Notes under the pieces: generated by a model
Told to the model about the DNA's origin: nothing
Seen by the model: only the letters and a program-made list of their open reading frames with translations
The model's database searches: none
Translations under genes and position numbers: made by a program
Part shown: positions 55,650-64,000 of the stretch, in pieces
How the letters are laid out: each line of letters begins with the position of its first letter
Numbering within the stretch: the first letter of the stretch is position 1
Source: Acidovorax radicis
Lineage (GTDB): Bacteria; Pseudomonadota; Gammaproteobacteria; Burkholderiales; Burkholderiaceae_C
Length of the DNA stretch: 64,000 bases
Assembly (NCBI RefSeq): GCF_020510705.1
Contig: NZ_CP075184.1
Location: forward strand, 3,658,001-3,722,000
Direction: 5' to 3'

Positions 55650-57548
55650 TTATTGCGGCGCGGCCGCACCCATACCAAAACGCACCGCTATGGCCCGTTG
55701 AATTCCTGCGGCATCCAGACCTTGAAGGGCCAGCAATTTGGCAGGGTCACCATGTTCGATGAACACGTCCGGCAGGCCCAGTTGCAGCACCGGGCGGACA
55801 ATGCCCGCGGCGTTGAGTGCCTCGGTCACGGCGCTGCCCGCGCCGCCCATGATGGCGCCTTCTTCGAGCGTTACCAGCGCGTCATGGCGCTCGGCCACCT
55901 CGCGCAGCAGGGCTTCGTCAATGGGCTTGGCCCAGCGCATGTTGACCACCGTGGCGTCGAGCGCCTCGGCGGCTTCCAGCGCGGGGTACAACAAGGTGCC
56001 AAACGAAAGGATGGCGATGCGCGGCGCCTTGGGGTCGGAGCCCAGGCGTTCGCGGCGGATCTCGCCTTTGCCAAATGGCAGACTGTCGAGCCCCGCCAGG
56101 GGCGCTACACCCGCACCGCTGCCGCGCGGGTAACGCACAGCGACGGGGTGGTCCTGCTCGAAGGCACTGCTCAGCAGTTGGCGGCACTCGCGCTCATCGG
56201 CCGGGCAGGCCATGCTCATGTTGGGGACGCAGCGCACAAAGGGGATGTCGTAGGCCCCCGCGTGGGTGGCGCCGTCAGCGCCCACCAGGCCCGCACGATC
56301 GAGCGCGAACACCACAGGCAGGTTCTGCAGGGCCACGTCGTGGATCATTTGGTCGTAGCCGCGCTGCAAAAAGGTGGAATAGATGGCCACCACGGGCTTG
56401 ACGCCTTCACAGGCCATGCCGGCCGCGAAGGTCACGGCGTGCTGCTCGGCAATGCCCACGTCGTAGTACCGCTCCGGAAAGCGTTTTTCAAACTCCACCA
56501 TGCCCGAGCCCTCGCGCATGGCCGGCGTGATGCCCACCAGGCGCTCGTCGTGGGCCGCCATGTCACACAACCATTGCCCGAACACCTGGGTGAATGTGGC
56601 CTTGGGCGGGGCGCTGCTCTTGACCAGGCCCACGGCGGGATCAAACTTGCCGGGGCCGTGGTAGGCCACGGGGTCGGCCTCGGCCAGTTTGTAGCCCTGG
56701 CCCTTTTTGGTCACCACATGCAGGAACTGCGGGCCCTTCAGGCCCTTGATGTTCTCCAGCGTGGGGATCAGCGAATCGAGGTCGTGCCCATCGATAGGGC
56801 CGATGTAGTTAAAGCCAAATTTCTCAAACAGCGTGGCGGGCACCACCATGCCTTTGGCCTGCTGCTCGAAACGCTTGGCCAGCTCCAGCAACGGTGGCAC
56901 GGGCTTGAGAACGGTTTTGCCCACGTTTTTGGCCGCCGCATAAAACTGCCCGCTCATCAGCTGTGCCAGATAGCGGTTGAGCGCGCCCACAGGCGGGCTG
57001 ATGCTCATGTCGTTGTCGTTGAGCACCACCAGCAGATTGCAGTCGGCCACGCCTGCGTTGTTCAGCGCCTCAAAAGCCATCCCGGCACTCATCGCACCAT
57101 CGCCAATGATGGCGACCGCATGGCGGTTTTCGCCCTTGCGCTTGGCGGCCAGCGCCATGCCCAGGGCGGCAGAGATGCTGGTGCTTGAATGTGCCGTGCC
57201 AAAGGTGTCATACACGCTCTCGGCGCGCTGCGGGAAACCCGAGATGCCGCCCATCTGGCGCAGCGTGTGCATGCGATCGCGCCGGCCAGTGAGTATTTTG
57301 TGCGGATAGGTCTGGTGGCCCACGTCCCACACCAGCCGGTCCTCAGGGGTGTTGAAGACGTGGTGCAGCGCCACCGTCAGCTCGACAGTGCCCAGGTTCG
57401 AGCTCAGGTGCCCACCCGTTTTGGCAACGCTCTCAATCACGAACCCGCGCAACTCGGTGGCCAGCGTCTTGAGGTCAGCGCGCGAGAGTCGGCGCAGGTC
57501 CGACGGGTCGTTGATGGTCTGCAGCAGGGGGAAGGATGTCGTGGACAT
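55650..57548 (-). CDS. dxs: 1-deoxy-D-xylulose-5-phosphate synthase (Dxs)
   Basis: A 632-residue thiamine-diphosphate enzyme that condenses pyruvate and glyceraldehyde 3-phosphate, the first step of the MEP isoprenoid pathway. Markers are [47 protein letters not shown], the ThDP motif [18 protein letters not shown]...LNDNDMSIS, and the C-terminal [69 protein letters not shown]. Length is normal. It follows ispA after a 140-bp gap with a palindrome copy. Confidence 0.97.
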   Translation of the reverse strand: MSTTSFPLLQTINDPSDLRRLSRADLKTLATELRGFVIESVAKTGGHLSSNLGTVELTVALHHVFNTPEDRLVWDVGHQTYPHKILTGRRDRMHTLRQMGGISGFPQRAESVYDTFGTAHSSTSISAALGMALAAKRKGENRHAVAIIGDGAMSAGMAFEALNNAGVADCNLLVVLNDNDMSISPPVGALNRYLAQLMSGQFYAAAKNVGKTVLKPVPPLLELAKRFEQQAKGMVVPATLFEKFGFNYIGPIDGHDLDSLIPTLENIKGLKGPQFLHVVTKKGQGYKLAEADPVAYHGPGKFDPAVGLVKSSAPPKATFTQVFGQWLCDMAAHDERLVGITPAMREGSGMVEFEKRFPERYYDVGIAEQHAVTFAAGMACEGVKPVVAIYSTFLQRGYDQMIHDVALQNLPVVFALDRAGLVGADGATHAGAYDIPFVRCVPNMSMACPADERECRQLLSSAFEQDHPVAVRYPRGSGAGVAPLAGLDSLPFGKGEIRRERLGSDPKAPRIAILSFGTLLYPALEAAEALDATVVNMRWAKPIDEALLREVAERHDALVTLEEGAIMGGAGSAVTEALNAAGIVRPVLQLGLPDVFIEHGDPAKLLALQGLDAAGIQRAIAVRFGMGAAAPQ

Positions 57549-57561
57549 TTACTATTCTTTT

Positions 57562-57596
57562 AATAGCTGCCAGCGCTTTATATATAAGCGCCAGAG
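57562..57596. repeat. AGCGCTT palindrome, copy 6, between ispA and dxs
   Basis: AATAGCTGCCAGCGCTTTAT then ATATAAGCGCCAG matches the dispersed palindrome. It lies directly upstream of dxs in the 140-bp ispA-dxs gap (57549-57688), in which nothing else is evident. Confidence 0.75.
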
Positions 57597-57688
57597 GCCT
57601 GTTAGACACTTAATTCACCACAAGGTGGCCAACACTCGATAAAGCCATGGGGCAGCAAGACGGTCGAACGATAAAGGCTTGTGCGGCA

Positions 57689-58672
57689 TCAAAAAGATCG
57701 GTTCACCACCATGTCGGCCAGCGCAGCCAGCGCCCGTGTATCGGGCAAGCTACTGCGAACCAGCGCCGCCTGCGCCTCGCCCAACAGATCCTGGGCATAG
57801 GCCTGCGCCCGCGTGAGCCCGAGCAGAGAGACGTAAGTGGGCTTGTCGGCCGCAGCATCCTTCCCGGCGGTTTTACCCAGCGTGGCCGAATCGGCCACCA
57901 CATCAAGGATGTCATCCACCACCTGAAACGCCAGCCCCATGGCTGCGCCATAGTCCGACAGCGCCTGGTAAGCGCCAACCTCTGCCTGGCCACACACGGC
58001 GCCCATCAGCACACTGCCTTGGAGCAGCGCGCCGGTCTTGAGGCGGTGCATGTGGCGCAACTGATCTTCGGTCAGCGCTGTTCCCACGCTGGCCAGGTCT
58101 ATCGCCTGCCCTCCGGCCATGCCGGCTGATCCCGCAGCACGGGCCAGCAAACGGCACAAGGCAGCCTGGGTGGACGCTGCGATGGCGGGAGCGCTAGCAG
58201 CGACGTCTTCATCAGGTGTCAGCAACTCAAAGGCAAAGGCCTGCAGGGCATCGCCCGCCAGCAGGGCCTGGGCTTCGCCAAACTGCACATGCACCGTGGG
58301 TTTGCCGCGGCGCAGAACATCGTTGTCCATACACGGCATGTCGTCGTGCACCAGGGAATAAGCGTGGATGAGCTCCACCGCACACGCAGCGCGGGTGGCG
58401 GCATCGCCCACCGACACAGCCACAGATGCACCCCTTGCGCTACCAACCGCCTCATAGGCCGCCAGCACCAGCAAGGGCCGCAGGCGCTTGCCGCCATCGA
58501 GCACCGCGTAACGCATCGCATCGCCCAGACCGGCGGGCGCACCGTGCCCCACCCATTGCGACAAGGCCTGCTCCACCCGGGCCAGGTGCCCCTGGCTCCA
58601 GGGGGTCAAATCAAAGGACTGGCCCACCGCAGGTAACCCCTGTGAACCCAGTGAAGTCGACAACACGCTCAT
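57689..58672 (-). CDS. ispA: Polyprenyl (farnesyl) diphosphate synthase IspA
   Basis: A 327-residue prenyl transferase that makes geranyl/farnesyl diphosphate. The first Asp-rich motif DDMPCMD (110-116) and the second, VVDDILDVV, mark FPP synthases; other conserved parts are [20 protein letters not shown] and [15 protein letters not shown]. The start at 58672 overlaps the xseB stop by ATGA, so the longer start at 58684 is less likely. It is in the usual xseB-ispA-dxs order. Confidence 0.95.
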   Translation of the reverse strand: MSVLSTSLGSQGLPAVGQSFDLTPWSQGHLARVEQALSQWVGHGAPAGLGDAMRYAVLDGGKRLRPLLVLAAYEAVGSARGASVAVSVGDAATRAACAVELIHAYSLVHDDMPCMDNDVLRRGKPTVHVQFGEAQALLAGDALQAFAFELLTPDEDVAASAPAIAASTQAALCRLLARAAGSAGMAGGQAIDLASVGTALTEDQLRHMHRLKTGALLQGSVLMGAVCGQAEVGAYQALSDYGAAMGLAFQVVDDILDVVADSATLGKTAGKDAAADKPTYVSLLGLTRAQAYAQDLLGEAQAALVRSSLPDTRALAALADMVVNRSF

Positions 58673-58911
58673 TCCTGCGTCCATGGTTGTAGCTGGCCTT
58701 CATCCAGCACCTTGATCTGGTCCTGCACGGCATCCAGGCGCTGGCGGCAAAAGGCCAGCAAGGTGGCGCCGCGCTGATAACCCGCCAGCATCTGGTCCAG
58801 TGGCAACTGGCCAGACTCTATGCGGGCCACCAGTTGTTCCAGCTCTTCCAGTGCCGCCTCATAGCTGGCAGGTGCGGCGGGAGAAGCGGGAGTTGCGGGG
58901 GCCTTGGGCAT
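58669..58911 (-). CDS. xseB: Exodeoxyribonuclease VII small subunit XseB
   Basis: An 80-residue protein. The segment [55 protein letters not shown] matches XseB almost throughout. It is an Ala/Pro-rich start followed by a helical hairpin that binds the large subunit in ssDNA degradation. It overlaps ispA by 4 bp and precedes it in the usual xseB-ispA-dxs cluster. Confidence 0.95.
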   Translation of the reverse strand: MPKAPATPASPAAPASYEAALEELEQLVARIESGQLPLDQMLAGYQRGATLLAFCRQRLDAVQDQIKVLDEGQLQPWTQE

Positions 58912-59262
58912 GGAGAGAGCGGCAGAGCGCGGGTGAAAAACGGGTGATTTTAGGCGCACGTTGGCAGCACAAGGGTGGAGCACAGCCCTTGGAACCTGTT
59001 CACAGCCCATCAAAAGCCGCAGACAGTCCGCCCACAGGTTCAGACCGGCATCCGCAGGGCATCGCCAGAGCACGGCGGCAACCGTCGCGCCCCGCCCCCT
59101 CTCTACGCCCTTCCTGTCAATACACGTAAGTGGGATGCGGGAATAACCCCACCACCTATAATCCCATTATCGCCAAGCCGGCTAGTCCACCTAGCCGGTT
59201 TCTTTTTTTCCAGATGCGCCCCGGCGCACCTCCCTGTGGGGAGTCTTTAGGTCAGGTCACCC
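58912..59262. other. Long divergent region between xseB and the Rieske gene
   Basis: A 351-bp region between divergent genes. It holds a TATAAT at 59157-59162 on the plus strand (a clear -35 is missing) and a plus-strand terminator at 59178-59209. The leftmost part (58912-59150) shows no supported gene. The terminator has no upstream plus-strand gene, so a small RNA or leader attenuation is possible. Confidence 0.5.
59178..59209 (+). terminator. Orphan terminator-like hairpin upstream of the Rieske gene
   Basis: An 8-bp stem CCGGCTAG/CTAGCCGG (59178-59185 with 59191-59198) with a 5-nt loop is followed by TTTCTTTTTTT. It is oriented for the plus strand, yet no plus-strand gene precedes it. 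It is 53 bp before the Rieske gene start. Confidence 0.85.
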
Positions 59263-60429
59263 ATGTCTGATTTAAGTCTTCGACTGCAGCAGGCCGCAAG
59301 CCAACTACCAGTTTCAAGCTATTTTGACGAAGCGCTGTTTGAGCGCGAGCTCCGCACCATCTTCCAGCGAGGGCCCCGCTACGTGGGGCACCAATTGGCC
59401 GTGCCCAATGCGGGCGACTACTATGCCCTGCCCCAGGAGGGTGAGGGCCGCGCGCTGGTGCGCAACGCACAGGGCGGGATCGAACTCCTGTCCAACGTGT
59501 GCCGCCACCGCCAAGCGGTCATGCTCAAGGGCAAGGGCTCGCTGAACAGCCAGCAAAAGGGCAGCGCAGGCGGCAACATCGTGTGCCCCGTGCACCGCTG
59601 GACCTACAGCCCCAAGGGTTCGCTCCTGGGCGCGCCCCATTTCGCGCACGACCCCTGCCTGGACCTGAACAACTACAAACTGCGCGAATGGAATGGCCTG
59701 CTGTTTGAAGACAACGGCTACGACGTGGCCGCTGACCTGGCGCAGATGGGCCCCCGCGCCGATCTGAGCTTTGACGGCTACGTGCTGGACCATGTGGAGC
59801 TGCATGAGTGCAACTACAACTGGAAGACCTTCATCGAGGTCTACCTGGAGGACTACCACGTGGGCCCGTTTCACCCGGGCCTGGGCAGCTTCGTCACCTG
59901 CGACGATCTGCGCTGGGAGTTTGGCACCAACTACTCGGTGCAAACCGTGGGCGTGGCCAACCAGTTGGGCAAGGCGGGCAGCCCCGTGTATGAGCGCTGG
60001 CACGAAGCCCTGCTGGCCTACCGCAACGGCGAGCCGCCCAAACATGGCGCGATCTGGCTCACGCTGTACCCGCACATCATGGTGGAGTGGTATCCCCATG
60101 TGCTCACGGTCTCGACCCTGCACCCGATCAGCCCCACCAAGACGCTGAACATGGTGGAGTTCTACTACCCCGAAGAAATTGCGGCGTTTGAACGCGAATT
60201 CGTCGAGGCACAAAAAGCCGCCTACATGGAAACCTGCCTCGAAGACGATGAAATCGGCGAACGCATGGACGCTGGCCGCAAGGCCCTGCTGGCACGCGGC
60301 GACAACGAGGTCGGCCCCTACCAGAGCCCCATGGAAGACGGCATGCAGCATTTTCACGAGTGGTATCGGGGAATCATGGGCGCTGACAGCGCCGGGGCCG
60401 CAGCGGACCACAGCACGTCAAAACCCTGA
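59263..60429 (+). CDS. Rieske-type aromatic-ring-hydroxylating oxygenase alpha subunit
   Basis: A 388-residue oxygenase. The Rieske [2Fe-2S] ligands are Cys80-x-His82 (NVCRHRQAV) and Cys108-x2-His111 (VCPVHRW); the 25-residue spacing between them is longer than the usual 15-17. The catalytic iron ligands lie in EVYLEDYHVGPFHPGLGSF (His, His) and a later Asp. Such enzymes hydroxylate or demethylate aromatic and quaternary ammonium compounds. No ferredoxin/reductase gene is adjacent; substrate unknown. An EamA exporter gene follows. Confidence 0.88.
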   Translation: MSDLSLRLQQAASQLPVSSYFDEALFERELRTIFQRGPRYVGHQLAVPNAGDYYALPQEGEGRALVRNAQGGIELLSNVCRHRQAVMLKGKGSLNSQQKGSAGGNIVCPVHRWTYSPKGSLLGAPHFAHDPCLDLNNYKLREWNGLLFEDNGYDVAADLAQMGPRADLSFDGYVLDHVELHECNYNWKTFIEVYLEDYHVGPFHPGLGSFVTCDDLRWEFGTNYSVQTVGVANQLGKAGSPVYERWHEALLAYRNGEPPKHGAIWLTLYPHIMVEWYPHVLTVSTLHPISPTKTLNMVEFYYPEEIAAFEREFVEAQKAAYMETCLEDDEIGERMDAGRKALLARGDNEVGPYQSPMEDGMQHFHEWYRGIMGADSAGAAADHSTSKP

Positions 60430-60484
60430 ACACCACCCCAAAACACCGCCAATCCACAAGCAAGCGCCTGCTTGCTCTCATTAC

Positions 60485-60530
60485 AATAGCTGCCAGCGCT
60501 TGAACAACAGGCGCTCGCAGCTATTTTTAT
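60485..60530 (+). terminator. AGCGCTT palindrome, copy 7, acting as terminator
   Basis: The best-conserved copy: AATAGCTGCCAGCGCTTGAA then CAACAGGCGCTCGCAGCTAT, followed by TTTTTATTT. The stem plus T-run looks like an intrinsic terminator for the Rieske gene. It shows what the intact palindrome can do in RNA. Confidence 0.75.
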
Positions 60531-60591
60531 TTCAAACCTTGTGCCCCTGCGCCTTCAGCGCCACCGGGTGTTTTTAGAGAATTCGCAGACC

Positions 60592-61503
60592 ATGCAAGCC
60601 CTCTGGATGGTGTTGGCCGCGTTCCTGTTTGCCAGCATGGGCGTGTGCGTCAAGATTGCATCGGACTTCTTCAACTCCGCCGAGCTGGTGTGCTACCGCG
60701 GGCTGATCGGCATTGTCATTTTGTCGCTGCTGGCGCGCTCACAAAAGGTGACGCTCGCCACCCAGTATCCGGGCATGCATGCCTGGCGCAGCCTGGTGGG
60801 GGTGGCGTCGCTGGGGGCCTGGTTCTTTGCCATTGCCCACCTGCCACTGGCCACCGCCATGACGCTCAATTACATGAGCAGCGTGTGGATTGCCGCCTTT
60901 CTGGTCGGAGGCACGCTGCTGGCATGGCGCCCCTCGCCCGCCACACCCCGCCCCGCGCTGCAGGGCACCTTGGTGGTGACCGTGCTGGCGGGATTCGTGG
61001 GGGTGGTGATGATGCTGCGCCCCAGCCTTGACCAGAACCAGGCGTTTGCAGGCCTGATCGGACTCCTGTCGGGCATGTCGGCCGCGTTTGCCTACATGCA
61101 GGTGGTGGCGCTGTCGCGCCTGGGCGAACCCGAATCACGCACGGTGTTTTACTTCGCGGTGGGCTCGGCGGTGGCCGGTGGCGCTGCGCTGCTGTTCACG
61201 GGCACCTCGGCCTGGCCGGGGTGGCAGGCGCTGTGGCTGTTGCCCATTGGCGTACTGGCCGCTGGAGGCCAGCTGTGCATGACCAAGGCATATTCAAGTG
61301 CCAAGACACAGCGGGGCACTCTGGTGGTTGCCAACCTGCAGTATTCAGGCATCGTGTTCGCCGCCATCTACAGCGTGCTGCTGTTCGGCGACAAGATCCC
61401 CACCATCGGCTGGGTCGGCATGACACTTATCGTGGGCAGCGGCATCGTGGCCACCGTGCTGCGCGCACGCGCTGCACCCGGCACCCCAGCAGAAGAACAT
61501 TGA
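60592..61503 (+). CDS. EamA/DMT-family transporter
   Basis: A 303-residue ten-helix permease with two EamA repeats (LWMVLAAFLFASMGVCVKIASDFFNSAELVCYRGLIG; LLPIGVLAAGGQLCMTKAYSSAKTQRGTLVVANLQYSGIVFAAIYSVLLFGDKIPTIGWVGMTLIVGSGIVATVL). Probably exports a metabolite. It is not close in sequence to the DMT protein at 7214-8149. The ATG at 60592 is preferred over the upstream in-frame 60541 because it starts directly with the first helix. It follows the Rieske gene, but a terminator lies between. Confidence 0.9.
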   Translation: MQALWMVLAAFLFASMGVCVKIASDFFNSAELVCYRGLIGIVILSLLARSQKVTLATQYPGMHAWRSLVGVASLGAWFFAIAHLPLATAMTLNYMSSVWIAAFLVGGTLLAWRPSPATPRPALQGTLVVTVLAGFVGVVMMLRPSLDQNQAFAGLIGLLSGMSAAFAYMQVVALSRLGEPESRTVFYFAVGSAVAGGAALLFTGTSAWPGWQALWLLPIGVLAAGGQLCMTKAYSSAKTQRGTLVVANLQYSGIVFAAIYSVLLFGDKIPTIGWVGMTLIVGSGIVATVLRARAAPGTPAEEH

Positions 61504-61612
61504 TACGAATCGGCAACGACACGGCGCACCGAGACAGACACAATGGTGCCTTAACCCCCATGCCCATGCGTTGCCCCATGCCATGGCACCCACTTTTGCA
61601 CAGCCTACGCCG

Positions 61613-62515
61613 ATGACCCCTTACACCACGCTCATCTCCGCACCCGATCTTCAATCGCTCATCGCCTGCGGCGTGCCGCTGATGGTGTTTGACTGCAGCT
61701 TTGACCTGGCCCACCCAGCGGCGGGCGCCGGTCAATATGCCGAGGCCCATGTCCCCGGCGCTGTGTATGCGGATTTGGACAACGCCTTGAGCGCCAAACA
61801 CGGCGTGCCCGGCGCCACCGGCACCCTCACGGCACAAGAAGCCGACATGCCTGCATCGGGCGGCCGCCACCCGCTGCCCAGCCGCGAGCGCTTCGCGATC
61901 TGGCTGTCCAGTGTGGGATTTGCCAACAACATGCAGGCTGTGGTGTATGACCGCCAGGGTGCCAATTACTGTGGCCGCCTGTGGTGGATGCTCAAATGGG
62001 CCGGGCACGATGCCGTGGCCGTGCTCGACGGCGGGCTACAAGCCTGGCAGGCCGCCGGGGGGGCCGTGAACAGCGGCGAAGAGCCCGCGCACTTCCAGTC
62101 CAACTTTCAGCTGAACGCCCCCCTGCGCCGACTTGCCACGGCAAGCGACGTGCTTGCAGACCTGCAGCAACCCGGCCAGACCGTGATCGACGCCCGCGCA
62201 GGCGCCCGCTACCGGGGCGAAGTGGAGCCGCTCGACCCCGTAGCGGGCCATATTCCCGGCGCCCTCAACCGCCCATTTGTCGAAAACACCGGCGCCGACG
62301 GCCGCTTCAAGCCCGCAGCCGTGCTGCGTGTCGAGTTTGAGGCCCTGCTGGCGGGGCGCAACCCTGCCTCGGTGGTGCACCAATGCGGCAGCGGCGTGAG
62401 CGCAGTGCCCAACCTGTTGGCCATGGAAGTCGCAGGTCTTGGAGAATCCGCCCTGTTTGCAGGCAGCTGGAGCGAATGGTGCTCAGACCCCACGCGCCCG
62501 GTCGAAAAGGGTTGA
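61613..62515 (+). CDS. sseA: Sulfurtransferase, 3-mercaptopyruvate type (SseA-like)
   Basis: A 300-residue protein with two rhodanese domains. The C-terminal domain holds the active loop HQCGSGVSA, whose CG-S-G-V sequence is typical of 3-mercaptopyruvate sulfurtransferases (rhodaneses have CRKGV). The inactive N-terminal domain reads VFDCSFDLAHP, AHVPGAVYADLDNALS and VVYDRQGANYCGRLWWMLKWAGHDAVAVLDGGLQAW. It moves sulfur from mercaptopyruvate to thiophiles. The ATG at 61613 is chosen; an upstream in-frame ATG at 61571 exists. Confidence 0.9.
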   Translation: MTPYTTLISAPDLQSLIACGVPLMVFDCSFDLAHPAAGAGQYAEAHVPGAVYADLDNALSAKHGVPGATGTLTAQEADMPASGGRHPLPSRERFAIWLSSVGFANNMQAVVYDRQGANYCGRLWWMLKWAGHDAVAVLDGGLQAWQAAGGAVNSGEEPAHFQSNFQLNAPLRRLATASDVLADLQQPGQTVIDARAGARYRGEVEPLDPVAGHIPGALNRPFVENTGADGRFKPAAVLRVEFEALLAGRNPASVVHQCGSGVSAVPNLLAMEVAGLGESALFAGSWSEWCSDPTRPVEKG

Positions 62516-62538
62516 ACAGCGCTGACTGCGGCGCCTAA

Positions 62539-62819
62539 GAACCTGTTCAAAATCTTTTAGGGGATCGCATTGGAGTGCAATCGGGATGAGTGGATGCTTC
62601 GGATGCGCAGCATGGGCTCGTGCCCATGCAAGCAGCCGGGGCGCCAAATTTCCGAGTTCATCGGCCCGATTTCACTCCAACCCTTCGGGCAAGTGCCTTG
62701 CCGGACGGTCTGCTGCGTTGCGGCGCTTGTGGATAGCCGAGCTATCCACTGCACCCCGCGCCTTGCAGCCCATCCCGGCAAGGTACTTGTGCGACCCCGA
62801 AAAGATTTTGAACAGGTTC
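62539..62819. mobile_element. Structured TIR element, copy 2 (opposite orientation)
   Basis: The reverse complement of this 281-bp element aligns along its length with copy 1 at 12815-13082, with about one difference per ten bases by eye plus one extra block of about 13 bp. Its termini GAACCTGTTCAAAATCTTTT and the inverted AAAAGATTTTGAACAGGTTC match perfectly, and TAA flanks both ends (62536-62538 and 62820-62822). It has the same two large hairpins, with a compensating base-pair change. It lies between sseA and flhD. Confidence 0.88.
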
Positions 62820-62822
62820 TAA

Positions 62823-63124
62823 CGAACGCTGCAAGTTGCAAAAGCGCAAAAAAGATGGTTTTGCAGGCGCTATCAAAACCATGAGCAGAATTCAGGGCCT
62901 GATGCCTGCCAGCGCAGCAGGCGCGCCCCCCTGAAAAGCCAGCCGGCGCCTGATCTGCGTGTAAGGCAAACTCCTACACAGCCCACCGCGAAACCAGACA
63001 CGCGGCACAGCCAAACCCCGACTTAATTTCTGATTGGGGCGGTTTCACAATCCATTTCAACGGATCACGCAAAACCTGCAGTCAGCAGACAACGCAAGAA
63101 CCGAACTGGAAAAAGGAAGCTGCC
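62823..63124. promoter_or_regulatory. flhDC leader region
   Basis: The 302-bp stretch between the structured element and flhD should contain the flhDC promoter. I cannot assign a sigma70 promoter or an operator with confidence. The ribosome-binding site is AAAAGGAAGCTGCC before the ATG at 63125. The element sits just upstream and could affect flhDC regulation. Confidence 0.45.
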
Positions 63125-63451
63125 ATGACCAACGAACAAATCCTCGCTGAAATCCGCGAAGCCAACCTCACCTACCTGATGTTGGCCCAGACCCTGATTC
63201 GCCAGGACAAGGCCGAGGCCGTCTTTCGCCTGGGCATGAACGAAGAGTCTGCCGATATTCTCGCATCGCTGTCGGCGGCGCAAGTGATGAAACTGGCCTC
63301 CCGCAACACGCTTCTTTGCAGCTTCCGCGTGGATGACAACCTGGTGTGGAGCTTGCTGACCAACCATTCGGCCAAAAAGGTGGGCAACGATGCCACCAAC
63401 ACGCTGCACGCCAATATCCTGATGGCCAGCCGCGTGTCGGAAGTGCTCTGA
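63125..63451 (+). CDS. flhD: Flagellar master regulator subunit FlhD
   Basis: A 108-residue all-helical protein (starts MTNEQILAEIREANLTYLMLAQTLIRQDKAEAVFRLGMNEE), the FlhD family pattern. With FlhC it forms the FlhD4C2 activator of class II flagellar genes. The gene is followed by flhC after 45 bp, as in other motile betaproteobacteria. Start has a good AAAGGAAG site. Confidence 0.95.
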   Translation: MTNEQILAEIREANLTYLMLAQTLIRQDKAEAVFRLGMNEESADILASLSAAQVMKLASRNTLLCSFRVDDNLVWSLLTNHSAKKVGNDATNTLHANILMASRVSEVL

Positions 63452-63496
63452 AGCACCCGCGCCCCTTCGCCCTCCTGCCGCCACCGAAAGCCCACC

Positions 63497-64000
63497 ATGT
63501 CCACACCTGCCAAAGCCCCTGCCAAGAGCGTCCTCAACGAGTCCAAGCAGATCGAGCGCGCCGCCATGCTGATCAAGATGGGGGCCCGCATGCAGGTGCT
63601 GGAGTCAGAAACCACGCTGTCCTATGAACGCCTGATCCGCCTGTACAAGGAGATCGCGGGCAAGTCGCCGTCCAAAGGGCAACTGCCCTTCTCGACCGAC
63701 TGGTTCCTGACCTGGCAGGAAAACATCCACAGTTCGCTGTTCCTCAATATCTACGAATACCTGTCCAAAGGCGTCGACCTGGACGCAGTCGAACTGCTGA
63801 CCAAGGCCTATCGCCTGTACAACGAACAGGTAGCCACCGCCGAGATCGACCCGCTGCTGTCTTTCACCCGCGCCTGGCGCCTGGTGAAGTTCGTGGACGC
63901 CGGCATGCTCACGCGCACCAAGTGCTCGCAGTGCAGCGGCCAGTTTGTGACCGAGCTGTATGAAAACCGCCACTTCACCTGCGGCCTGTGCAACCCACCC
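63497..64000 (+). CDS. flhC: Flagellar master regulator subunit FlhC, truncated by window end
   Basis: The first 168 codons of flhC are present and the stop is beyond the window. The core SKQIERAAMLIKMGARMQVLESETTLSYERLIRLYKEIAGKSPSKGQLPFSTDWFLTWQENIHSSLFLNIYEYLSK matches FlhC. The zinc-binding cysteines Cys143/Cys146 (TKCSQC) and Cys162/Cys165 (FTCGLC) are visible, in the spacing known for E. coli FlhC. Confidence 0.95.
   Translation, partial: MSTPAKAPAKSVLNESKQIERAAMLIKMGARMQVLESETTLSYERLIRLYKEIAGKSPSKGQLPFSTDWFLTWQENIHSSLFLNIYEYLSKGVDLDAVELLTKAYRLYNEQVATAEIDPLLSFTRAWRLVKFVDAGMLTRTKCSQCSGQFVTELYENRHFTCGLCNPP

Noticed and set aside
55512..57188. A 558-codon open frame antisense to dxs
   Set aside because: Same reason; dxs carries all conserved motifs at normal length.
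58991..59001. GAACCTGTTC in the xseB-Rieske gap, as in the element ends
   Set aside because: Only about 11 bases match and no inverted partner, TAA flank or internal hairpin is near; probably chance.
62570..62884. Open frames in both structured elements starting MECNRDEWMLRMRSMGSCPC
   Set aside because: They match because the DNA is repeated. They have no ribosome-binding site, the frames diverge after about 25 codons, and the DNA is dominated by hairpins.

Overview
The window looks like a chromosomal segment of a betaproteobacterium of the order Burkholderiales, most likely family Comamonadaceae (Acidovorax or a close relative). This is an inference from high GC, the protein families and their order, flhDC, TRAP and Cox-type operons, and a dispersed palindrome with AGCGCTT cores that I recall from that family. 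No rRNA, tRNA, CRISPR array, transposase or phage gene was seen.

Layout. 1-1601 (minus): the start of an RND efflux operon (adaptor, then a permease cut by the window edge). 1889-5762 (plus): small membrane proteins, two 2TM-domain paralogues and a LytS/LytTR-type two-component pair. 5781-7153 (minus): a LysE-type exporter and a lone ABC ATPase. 7214-11439 (minus): a translationally coupled operon of flavin monooxygenase, BASS-type transporter, NAD-dependent epimerase and EamA exporter, with a divergent IclR regulator. 12427-14767: a hypothetical gene, a structured terminal-inverted-repeat element (copy 1), a transglutaminase-like protein, a small basic protein and a 20-bp perfect terminator. 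14842-20943: a signalling island with a four-gene minus operon (CheY-like receiver, HD-GYP, periplasmic binding protein, PAS histidine kinase) facing a plus pair (HTH-receiver fusion, receiver-HPt).

21102-31335: a glutathione transferase, then a seven-gene Mo-hydroxylase operon (coxS-coxL-coxM-coxD-coxE-coxG-xdhC order) with the type II CoxL active-site motif, divergent from an AcoR-like regulator that lacks its AAA+ domain. 31528-34284: ModE, then a MerR regulator divergent from a small redox operon behind a SoxR-box-like promoter. 34289-36727 (minus): an ars operon (arsR, arsI, arsC, acr3). 36878-39470: modABC behind a ModE-box-like palindrome. 39587-45538: an EAL protein, a four-gene cluster of unknown role and a UbiB/ABC1 kinase. 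45592-50077: a tungstate (tupBCA) operon with an extra ModA-like lipoprotein and a divergent ModE/TunR-like regulator. 50255-55440: TRAP permeases and two convergent paralogous binding proteins.

55650-58911 (minus): xseB-ispA-dxs, the start of isoprenoid synthesis. 59263-62515: a Rieske oxygenase, an EamA exporter and a mercaptopyruvate-type sulfurtransferase. The second copy of the structured element follows in opposite orientation at 62539-62819, and the window ends in flhD and a truncated flhC.

Two themes join the genes. Molybdenum/tungsten handling recurs (modE, modABC, tupBCA, a TunR-like regulator and a Mo-hydroxylase operon), so cofactor supply sits close to a likely consumer. Two structured DNA families also stand out: a roughly 270-280 bp element made of two large hairpins with terminal inverted repeats, and seven copies of a short AGCGCTT palindrome, three of them lying in frame inside genes.
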